Below are positions 5,163 to 10,975 of a DNA stretch of 10,975 bases, one piece after another. This DNA comes from Betaproteobacteria bacterium UBA2293 (GTDB lineage Bacteria; Pseudomonadota; Gammaproteobacteria; Burkholderiales; Rhodocyclaceae): positions 4,080-15,054 of the forward strand of contig DDWF01000022.1 in NCBI GenBank assembly GCA_002345845.1, in the 5' to 3' direction. Each line of letters starts with the position of its first letter. Within the stretch, counting starts at the first letter, position 1. The notes under the pieces were generated by a model, which was given only the letters and a program-made list of their open reading frames with translations, searched no databases and had not been told where the DNA came from. A program made the translations under genes and the position numbers.

Positions 5163-8047
5163 GTGCTGCTCACGGGAAGGCAGAAGGCGAAGCGCGCGCC
5201 CTGGACGCCGGAGGCGTCGAGCCACAGCGATCCGCCATGATGTTCGATGATCGACTTGCTGATCGCCAGCCCCATGCCCAGGCCGTCGGCCTTGGTCGAG
5301 CAGAAGGCTTCGAAGATGGCGCCGGCCATGTCGGCGGGAATGCCGGGACCGCTGTCGTCGACGGTGAACAGCAGGCCGCAGGCCGGGCTTTCCTGCACGC
5401 CGACGATGATGCGGCGCGGCCGCCCGGCGAGCGGGCGCATGGCGTCGACAGCATTGACCAGCAGGTTGAGGATGACCTGCTGCAACTGCACCTGATCGCC
5501 AAGCAGTTCGGGTAAGGCCGGCGCCAGGCGCAGCTCGACGGCGACGCCGGCCTCGTCGAGCGTCCGCCGCAGCATCTGCAGTAACGCGTCGATCATGCCG
5601 GGCACGTCCACCCGCTCGCGCTTCAGGCCTTCCTTCTTGAGGAAGCCGCGGATGCGGGTGATCACGTTGCCGGCATGCGCGGCGTCGCGATGCACGCGCT
5701 GCAGCGCCGCCACCACTTCCTGATAGTCCGGCTCCTCGCGCTCCAGCCAGCGCAGCGCGGCGTGGCTGTTGGTGACGATGGCGGCCAGCGGCTGATTGAC
5801 CTCGTGGGCGATGGAGGCGACCAGTTCGCCCATGGTCGTCAGCCGCGAGACGCGGGCCAGGTCGGCCTGGGTCTTGGCCAGCGCGTCCTCGGCGCTCTTC
5901 TGGGCGCTCAGGTCTTCGACGATGACGGCGATGCGCGGCCCCTCGCGGTCGACCAGCGGGATCACCGAGGCGCAGACCTTGGCCCACAGGTAGCTGCCGT
6001 CGCGCCGCTCATAATGCTTCTGCACCTGATAACTGCCGCGCCGCCCCTCGAGCAGGCTGTAGACGTTGTCGCGGGTGCTGGCCCGTTGCGAGTCTTCACT
6101 GATGTCGACCAGCGACACGTCGAGGATTTCCTGCGGCCCGTAGCCGAGCATCTGCTGCAGCGCCGGGTTGGCCTTCATGATCTTGCCGTCGGCATCGATC
6201 AGCGCGATGCCCACCGCCGTGTTCTCGTAGAAGCCCTGCCAGCGGCGCTCGGAAATCTGCAGCGCGCGCAGCCCCTCCTGCAGCGACTTGCGGCTGGCGA
6301 TCAGGCCGTTGGTCAGTTCGCTGATGTCGGAAGCCTGCGAGTTGAGTTCCTTCTGCAGGATATCGACGGTGCGCTTGACGGTGATCAGGTTGCGCACGCG
6401 CGCCCGCAGCTCCTGCGGCGAGAAGGGCTTGGTCAGGTAATCCTGGACGAAGTCTTCGAGCAGGCTCTGGCGCAGCGCGTCGTCGGCGCGGGCGGAAAGC
6501 ACCAGCACCGGCACATGCGAGATCTGCCGCCGGCGCAGTTCATAGACGAAACGCTCGCCGTCCATCTGCGGCATCATCAGGTCGGTGATGATCAGGTCGG
6601 GCGGCTCGCCGCAGGCCATAGCAAGTGCCTGCTCACCGTTCTCGGCCAGCGTCACGCGGTAATCGTCAGCGAGCACGTCGTGGAGGAACTGGCGCAGGTC
6701 GGGGTTGTCCTCGGCGACGAGGATGCGCGGATGCGCGGCGTTCTCCGGCAGCTTCGGCGATTCGGCCAGCGGCAGCGCTTCCAGCGGCTCGATGACCGGC
6801 TGCCAGCCATTGTCGCGGGCGCGGACGAAGGCGCCGGCCGGGGCGCGCAGCGGCAGCTCGACCTGGAATAGCGCGCCATGCTCGGGTGCGTCGAGCAGCG
6901 TGATCGTGCCGTGGTGCAGGGCGACGAATTCCTTGACGATGTTGAGCCCCAGGCCGCTGCCCTTGGCCGAATGCTCATCGGCGCCCTGGGCATAGCGGTC
7001 GAAGATCGCCGCCTTGTGGCTATCCGGAACGCCGGGGCCGCTGTCCTGGACGCTGATCAGCACGCGCTCGCCGGGCCGGCGCTCGAAGGAACAGCGGATG
7101 CGCCCGCCGTGCGGCGTGAACTTGAAGGCGTTGGACAGCAGGTTGGTCACCACGCGGATGAACTTGGCGCGGTCGACATCGGCGTACAGCTCGCTTTCGC
7201 CGGCGAAGCTCAGCGCGATGCCGCGCTCCTCGGCAGCCGCCTCGAAGCTGTCGGCCACCGCCCGGACAAGGCTGACGATATCGGCACAGACATAAACGAG
7301 CGGCATCTCGCCGGCATCGATGCGGGCCAGGTCGAGCAGGTCGTTGACCTGTTCGAGCAGCGCCTGGGCGTTGCGCTTGATGGTCAGCAGGCGGAAGTGC
7401 TCGCGCTCGGCCAGCTCGCCGGAGGACTGCAGCAACTGGTTCACCGGGCCGAGGATCAGGGTCAGCGGCGTGCGCAGTTCATGGCTGACGTTGGCGAAGA
7501 ACTTGGTCTTGAAGCCATCGATTTCGCGCAATTTCTCCAGCGCCGCATGGACCTCGTTGTTGCGCCGGGTCAGCTCGGCCTCGATGGCGATCTTTTCCGA
7601 GATGTTGCGCCCTTCCGGCAACAGGAAGGCAACGCGCCCGCTGTCGTCGAAGATCGGCGTCAGCGAGAAATCGACGACGATGGTCTGCCGGCCGCGCGAT
7701 TCGCCGTAGATCTCGATGTCGCAGCGGACGAAGCGCCCGGCCGCCGCCTCCTCGACCATGCCGCGGACGCGCGCCCTGGTCGCTTCCGATAGCGCCCACC
7801 AGCGCGCATCCCAGAAGGGCTTGCCGACGACCTCGTCGAGTGCAATGCCGGCACCGTCGAGGGCGGCCTGGTTGATCTCGATGACCTTCCCCTCGATGTC
7901 GAGCAACCCGAGGAACTGGTACATCGAATCAAGGATGATGCGGGCGAGCTTCTGCCGTCGGACATCCAGCGGATCGTCGACGAGGAGTTCGACGCCCTTC
8001 ACGGCTGTTCTCCGCTCGCCGGGGCTGCTGCCTGAGTTGATTTCCAT
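5159..8047 (-). CDS. todS: TodS-like hybrid sensor kinase (PAS-HK-REC-PAS-HK)
   Basis: From the ATG at 8047 the protein has 962 residues, close to TodS (978). Domain order is the rare TodS/TmoS/TutC one. PAS1 (about 35-155) is followed by HisKA with H189 (FFANVSHELRTPL) and HATPase with NLLSNAFKFTP and GSGLGL (about 295-400). The receiver has phospho-acceptor D489 (LIITDLMMP) and K540, then a short linker and PAS2 (about 602-715). HisKA with H748 (SIAHEVNQPL) and a final HATPase with GLGMGL end the chain. In TodS the aromatic effector binds PAS1. By alignment from memory the pocket residues F46, V59, I74, F79, W85 and E146 correspond here to F45, I58, V73, F78, W84 and E145. No membrane segment is seen, so it should be cytoplasmic. 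The frame stays open to a TTG at 8131, but that crosses a terminator hairpin. A GTG at 8002 with GGAG 7 bases upstream is the other serious start. Overlap with todT indicates a cognate pair. Confidence 0.88.
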   Translation of the reverse strand: MEINSGSSPGERRTAVKGVELLVDDPLDVRRQKLARIILDSMYQFLGLLDIEGKVIEINQAALDGAGIALDEVVGKPFWDARWWALSEATRARVRGMVEEAAAGRFVRCDIEIYGESRGRQTIVVDFSLTPIFDDSGRVAFLLPEGRNISEKIAIEAELTRRNNEVHAALEKLREIDGFKTKFFANVSHELRTPLTLILGPVNQLLQSSGELAEREHFRLLTIKRNAQALLEQVNDLLDLARIDAGEMPLVYVCADIVSLVRAVADSFEAAAEERGIALSFAGESELYADVDRAKFIRVVTNLLSNAFKFTPHGGRIRCSFERRPGERVLISVQDSGPGVPDSHKAAIFDRYAQGADEHSAKGSGLGLNIVKEFVALHHGTITLLDAPEHGALFQVELPLRAPAGAFVRARDNGWQPVIEPLEALPLAESPKLPENAAHPRILVAEDNPDLRQFLHDVLADDYRVTLAENGEQALAMACGEPPDLIITDLMMPQMDGERFVYELRRRQISHVPVLVLSARADDALRQSLLEDFVQDYLTKPFSPQELRARVRNLITVKRTVDILQKELNSQASDISELTNGLIASRKSLQEGLRALQISERRWQGFYENTAVGIALIDADGKIMKANPALQQMLGYGPQEILDVSLVDISEDSQRASTRDNVYSLLEGRRGSYQVQKHYERRDGSYLWAKVCASVIPLVDREGPRIAVIVEDLSAQKSAEDALAKTQADLARVSRLTTMGELVASIAHEVNQPLAAIVTNSHAALRWLEREEPDYQEVVAALQRVHRDAAHAGNVITRIRGFLKKEGLKRERVDVPGMIDALLQMLRRTLDEAGVAVELRLAPALPELLGDQVQLQQVILNLLVNAVDAMRPLAGRPRRIIVGVQESPACGLLFTVDDSGPGIPADMAGAIFEAFCSTKADGLGMGLAISKSIIEHHGGSLWLDASGVQGARFAFCLPVSST

Positions 8048-8093
8048 GAATGCACTGGAGGAACTGTTGAACTCAAAGCATCCGATACCCGGC

Positions 8094-8118
8094 AAAAAAA
8101 AGCGAGGCGAACCTCGCT
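8094..8118 (-). terminator. intrinsic terminator after the porin gene
   Basis: On the minus strand a perfect 7-base stem, AGCGAGG and CCTCGCT with a TTCG tetraloop, is followed directly by a run of T's (plus-strand A's at 8094-8101). It begins about 38 bases after the stop codon of the FadL-type gene and lies before the kinase ATG at 8047. It should end or reduce transcription of the monooxygenase-porin operon before the regulatory genes. Confidence 0.85.
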
Positions 8119-8155
8119 CCAAGAGCACCAAAAGGAGGAAGGTGCTGAAAGCGGA

Positions 8156-9532
8156 TCAGAAGGCGAGCGTGTAGTTGAGCGTCGCATTGTTCTGCGCATG
8201 CTTGACCTCGATCGGCGCCGAGGTATTGGGCAGGCTGCTGTTGCTCATCTTCTCGCGCAGGGCATGCGAGAAGGCGAAGTCGATGCGGCTGGCCGGCGAC
8301 ACCGCATAGGAAAAACCGACCGACAGGTGCTTGCTCGGCGTCGCCGGGATCACCGCGAACAGGGTGTCGCTGCGCAAGGCCTGGCTGGCGAAGCGGGCAC
8401 CGGCGCGCAGCGTCCATTCCGGGTTCAGCACATAGGAGGTACCGAGGGCGAGGATGGTCTGGTCACGGTAGTCCTGCGGCAGCAGGATGTTCAGGTTGCC
8501 GCCGGCGTTGGCCTCGAAGGCGACCTTGATGTCCTTCATGACTTCTTTCCAGAACACCCGCGAGACATCCGCCGTCACCATCCATTGCGGGGTCACGCGG
8601 TGGCTGCCGCCGATGATCAGCTTGGCCGGCATCTGGAAGTCGCGGATCTTGATCTTGCCTTCCAGGGGAATCTGGCCGGCGACGCTGGAGATCGCCGTCA
8701 GCGTGGCATCACCTTCCATGTCGCTGATGCGGCTGCGGAAATTGTAGGCGGCACCGAAGCGGGTGTCGGGCGTTGCCTGCCAGGCAAGGCCGAGACGGCC
8801 GGTGTAGCCCCAGGCATCGACACCGCTGCCCAGCATCTTGCTTTGGGTCAGGCTGAAGTGCGCCCCCTGCAGCCCCGGAATGCCACCCAGCGCCGGCACC
8901 AGCGAACCGGTGGCCCGGCCGCTGCCGATCAGGCTGCCGACCTGGTCGGCGCCGAGCAGCAGATCGAGATTGAGGCCCTGCCACATGGCGTCGATGCTAC
9001 CGCCGATGGTCAGCGTATCACTCACCTTGTAGCTGGCGGCCAGCGGAATATCGAGCACCAGCAGGCGGCTGGAGTTGGCCAGGCCGGTGGCGGCCCCGCC
9101 CGTGTCCCGCGACAGGAAGCTGCCGCTGCCGTACTCGGTACCCAGGCCGCCCAGGGCGAAGGCGCCTATGCCGAAGCTCAAGGCGCCGAGGCGCTGGGTA
9201 TAGGCGACCTCAGGGGCGTAATACGGGCCGCGGTTGTTCTTGTGCGTATCGGAATCGACCGACTCCCCGGTCGCCTTGTTCTTGACCGTGATGTCCGTCG
9301 TCACCAGATCGAAGCCGATCATCGCTTCGCGGTCGTTCGGCGCGAAGGACAGGTTGGCAGGGTTGGTCAGCATGCCGCCGGCGCCGACGTCGTGGGCCAC
9401 GGCGGTGCCGCCCATGGCACGCGACACGGCACCGATGCCTTCGAGATGGAAGACGTCGGTCGCCAGGGCGACCGGGCTGGAAACCGCCAGCGCGCTACAG
9501 GCCAGGGCGGCCACCATTTTCTTTTGCATCAT
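8156..9532 (-). CDS. FadL-family outer-membrane aromatic transporter (TodX/TbuX-like)
   Basis: The 458-residue protein is an outer-membrane beta-barrel of the FadL family, whose members in aromatic pathways (TodX, TbuX, TmoX, XylN) let hydrophobic substrates cross the outer membrane. A signal peptide spans residues 1-24 (basic MMQKK, hydrophobic core, cleavage after ALA). The mature N-terminus has the FadL hatch signature GAVSRAMGGTAVAHDVG followed by the NPA motif at about 58-60. The rest shows alternating beta-strand character and ends in TLNYTLAF, with the C-terminal phenylalanine used for barrel assembly. Length matches TodX/TbuX. The start has a strong ribosome binding site, GAGAGGAG, 7 bases before the ATG at 9532. 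It lies 57 bases after the reductase gene on the same strand and is followed by a terminator, so it is the last structural gene of the operon. Uptake of toluene or benzene-type compounds is inferred from context. Confidence 0.9.
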   Translation of the reverse strand: MMQKKMVAALACSALAVSSPVALATDVFHLEGIGAVSRAMGGTAVAHDVGAGGMLTNPANLSFAPNDREAMIGFDLVTTDITVKNKATGESVDSDTHKNNRGPYYAPEVAYTQRLGALSFGIGAFALGGLGTEYGSGSFLSRDTGGAATGLANSSRLLVLDIPLAASYKVSDTLTIGGSIDAMWQGLNLDLLLGADQVGSLIGSGRATGSLVPALGGIPGLQGAHFSLTQSKMLGSGVDAWGYTGRLGLAWQATPDTRFGAAYNFRSRISDMEGDATLTAISSVAGQIPLEGKIKIRDFQMPAKLIIGGSHRVTPQWMVTADVSRVFWKEVMKDIKVAFEANAGGNLNILLPQDYRDQTILALGTSYVLNPEWTLRAGARFASQALRSDTLFAVIPATPSKHLSVGFSYAVSPASRIDFAFSHALREKMSNSSLPNTSAPIEVKHAQNNATLNYTLAF

Positions 9533-9589
9533 GTGTCATCTCCTCTCGTTATGGGGTATTGCCTTTTGCGACGGTGACGCCGCACCGCC

Positions 9590-10609
9590 TCAGAAGAAGC
9601 GGTCGAAGTGAATCTGGCCGAACGGCACCTGGTGACCGATCATCAGTAGTTCCTGGATGGCCTGGGTCATCGGCGGTGGCCCGGCGAAATAGAACTCGTA
9701 TTCCGCCATGCGCTCCGGCAACACGCGCTCCAGCTGGTCATGGACATAACCGGTGGCGCCGGTCCACTGGCCGTCCTCGCCAGGTAGCGAAACGACGGGA
9801 ATGAAGCGGATGCGCTCGCCGAAGCCAGGCAGCGCGCGCAGCATCTCCTCGCCACAGACGTCGCGCGGGGTGCGGGCACCGTAGAAGAAATACAGCTTGC
9901 GCTCGCCGATCAGGCCGGCTTCGGCGGCGCCGCGGGCGATCGAGATCATCGGCGCCAGCCCGGAACCGCCGGCGACGCAGACGATGTCGCGCGGACTGTC
10001 GGACCTCAGGAAGGCGACGCCGTAGGGGCCGTCGAGGCCGATCTCGTCGCCGACGGCCAGGCGGTCGAACAGGGTATGCGTGCCCAGCCCGTGCGGCACG
10101 CGGCGGATCTGGAAGTGCCACTCGCCGCGCTCATTGGCCGTATTGCTCATCGAATACGCCCGGGAAGCAGTAAGACCCGGCAAGTCCAGCATGGCGTACT
10201 GGCCGGGCAGGAAGACGCTTCCCTGCAGGCTGACAAAGCGAAACTCGCGCAGGTCATGCGTCACTTCACGCACCCCCAGCAGCCGCGCCGAGCGGCGCCG
10301 CGGCCTGATCCCCGGCACATACTCACCGGCAGTCGGCGCGGCGATGGTGACGTCACCGAGCGCCCGGCACTGGCAGGCGAGATGCCGGCCGCGCCGCTTG
10401 TCGCGTTCGCTCAGCCCCGGCGCCTCGGGCCACAGGGTTTCGATCTGCCCATCGAGCAGTTCGAACTTGCAGCCGCCGCAACCGCCGGAATTGCATTCGT
10501 AGGCCAGCCCGACGCCGGCACGCAGGGCGGCGCGCAGGATGCTGTCCCCGCCAGCCTGCACGAAACTGCTGCCGTCCTTCTGATTGGTGATTCTTGCCTG
10601 ATCGCTCAT
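9590..10609 (-). CDS. tmoF: toluene monooxygenase NADH:ferredoxin oxidoreductase (TmoF/TbuC-like)
   Basis: The 339-residue protein delivers electrons from NADH to the Rieske-type ferredoxin of a toluene/benzene monooxygenase. An N-terminal plant-type 2Fe-2S domain (about 1-95) has ligands C39, C44 and C47 (ECNSGGCGGC) and C79. The FAD domain (about 103-205) has the R150-A-Y-S153 flavin motif. The NAD domain (about 206-339) has the GGSGLAP loop at 214-220 and the terminal YFAGPPPMTQAI. This is the three-domain layout of TmoF, TbuC and related methane or phenol hydroxylase reductases. The ATG at 10609 is preceded by GAGAGG at a short distance; an open frame continues upstream but runs into the monooxygenase subunit gene in another frame. 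It follows the beta-subunit gene by 73 bases, the same order as tmoE-tmoF and tbuA2-tbuC. Its place beside that subunit makes a benzoate or xylene reductase much less likely. Confidence 0.9.
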   Translation of the reverse strand: MSDQARITNQKDGSSFVQAGGDSILRAALRAGVGLAYECNSGGCGGCKFELLDGQIETLWPEAPGLSERDKRRGRHLACQCRALGDVTIAAPTAGEYVPGIRPRRRSARLLGVREVTHDLREFRFVSLQGSVFLPGQYAMLDLPGLTASRAYSMSNTANERGEWHFQIRRVPHGLGTHTLFDRLAVGDEIGLDGPYGVAFLRSDSPRDIVCVAGGSGLAPMISIARGAAEAGLIGERKLYFFYGARTPRDVCGEEMLRALPGFGERIRFIPVVSLPGEDGQWTGATGYVHDQLERVLPERMAEYEFYFAGPPPMTQAIQELLMIGHQVPFGQIHFDRFF

Positions 10610-10639
10610 GACCTCTCGCTTGCGAAAACAGTTGCCCGC

Positions 10640-10657
10640 GGGGCACCTGGGCGCCCC
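10640..10657 (-). repeat. GC-rich hairpin between beta-subunit and reductase genes
   Basis: On the minus strand GGGGC and GCCCC, with one G-U pair inside, form a small stem with a 6-base loop in the 73-base gap between the two genes. A short TTTT occurs about 12 bases later, which is too far for a standard terminator. It could act as a processing or stability element that lowers reductase expression, but this is speculative. Confidence 0.3.
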
Positions 10658-10682
10658 GGACAAGGCAAAGGACTGGGCCGGA

Positions 10683-10975
10683 TTACAGACCGAGTGAATG
10701 GCGGAAGTCGCGCGTCGCCGCCTTGGCCGACGCGGCCGCATCGGCGACGTCGGGCAGCAGTGCGCAGTAGGCGTCGATGGCCTTGTCGGCCAGCGGTTCC
10801 CACTTGGCGATCCAGCCCCGGATGATCTCGAGGTTGCCCGGCGTTTCCAGGGCCTGCTTGACGAAGGCGGCAACCCAGCGGCGATGGCGGGCCGAGTCGA
10901 TCAGTTCCGCATCGGTGATCAGGCCGAGCAGCGTGTCGCCGTTGTGGCGGGCCGCCTCGCCCAGCTTGCGCAGGA
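10683..10975 (-). CDS. tmoE: toluene monooxygenase beta subunit, C-terminal part (TmoE/TbuA2-like)
   Basis: The last 97 residues of a protein are visible; the gene begins beyond the right edge and stops with TAA at 10685-10683. The sequence starts LRKLGEAARHNGDTLLGLIT, continues with RHRRWVAAFVKQALETPGN and GWIAKWEPLADKAIDAYC, and ends FRHSLGL. This all-helical end resembles the small (beta) subunit of the diiron hydroxylase in bacterial multicomponent monooxygenases, which structures the alpha subunit but carries no metal itself. The identification is strengthened by the adjacent reductase and FadL-type genes, which follow the beta subunit in tbu-type operons. The alpha, gamma, ferredoxin and effector genes should lie further right. 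Whether the substrate is toluene, benzene or another aromatic cannot be told from this fragment. Confidence 0.82.
   Translation of the reverse strand, partial: LRKLGEAARHNGDTLLGLITDAELIDSARHRRWVAAFVKQALETPGNLEIIRGWIAKWEPLADKAIDAYCALLPDVADAAASAKAATRDFRHSLGL

Noticed and set aside
5163..5987. Upstream extension of the response-regulator frame across the kinase gene
   Set aside because: It is Arg/Ala/Pro-rich and out of frame with the clear kinase domains. The regulator starts properly at the ATGA overlap.
8048..8131. N-terminal extension of the kinase from a TTG at 8131
   Set aside because: It translates an intrinsic terminator, has no ribosome binding site and adds residues not matched in TodS.
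4152..9577. Long plus-strand open frames at 4152-5240, 5675-6871, 6878-7792 and 8198-9577
   Set aside because: They lie antisense to well-supported minus-strand genes. Their translations are low-complexity, rich in Gly, Ala, Arg, Gln and His, with no recognisable domain. Such frames are common opposite high-GC genes.
10610..10873. Upstream extension of the reductase frame
   Set aside because: It overlaps the monooxygenase beta-subunit gene in another frame and reads as Arg/Pro/Ser-rich noise; the ferredoxin domain begins right after the ATG at 10609.
1..10975. CRISPR array, insertion sequence, tRNA or rRNA gene
   Set aside because: No regularly spaced direct repeats, no transposase or terminal repeats, and no tRNA or rRNA signature were seen on either strand.

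Overview
The window looks like chromosomal DNA of an aromatic-degrading betaproteobacterium, most plausibly of the Rhodocyclaceae type (Thauera, Azoarcus, Dechloromonas or relatives). This rests on the high GC content of the right two-thirds and on the gene set: a bacterial multicomponent toluene monooxygenase, a FadL/TodX porin and a TodS/TodT-type two-component system. The genus is an inference; no rRNA or other taxonomic marker is present.

The left part (1-2136) is an accessory region of lower GC. It holds the 5' part of a uracil-DNA glycosylase superfamily gene (minus strand, cut by the window edge). A roughly 380-base stretch follows with no convincing intact gene but an intrinsic-terminator-like hairpin. 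Next come a Fic-domain AMP-transferase gene with a C-terminal winged helix (minus) and an AT-rich spacer carrying two copies of a GTGTATA-N15-TATAC(A/G)C palindrome just upstream of fic. In the middle (2137-3961) an Lrp/AsnC regulator (minus) is divergent from a methionine gamma-lyase gene (plus). This is the arrangement known for mdeR/mdeA in Pseudomonas putida. The 91-base divergent promoter region holds four GAAAT/ATTTC repeats.

The right part (4077-10975) is a minus-strand run. In transcription order it encodes the end of the toluene monooxygenase beta (small oxygenase) subunit (TmoE/TbuA2-like), the NADH:ferredoxin oxidoreductase (TmoF/TbuC-like), a FadL-family aromatic-uptake outer-membrane protein (TodX/TbuX-like), a TodS-like double histidine kinase with an internal receiver, a TodT-like FixJ-family response regulator, and a GFA-domain protein. 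An intrinsic terminator lies between the porin and the kinase gene; kinase and regulator overlap by an ATGA.

Together the right part reads as uptake (porin), electron supply and hydroxylation (monooxygenase) of toluene or benzene-like compounds, controlled by a sensor that detects the substrate directly. The kinase keeps the aromatic-binding residues known from TodS with two conservative changes. The gene order (beta subunit, reductase, porin) resembles the tbu operon of Ralstonia pickettii, whereas the regulators are of the tod/tmo type, so the locus appears to combine two known designs.
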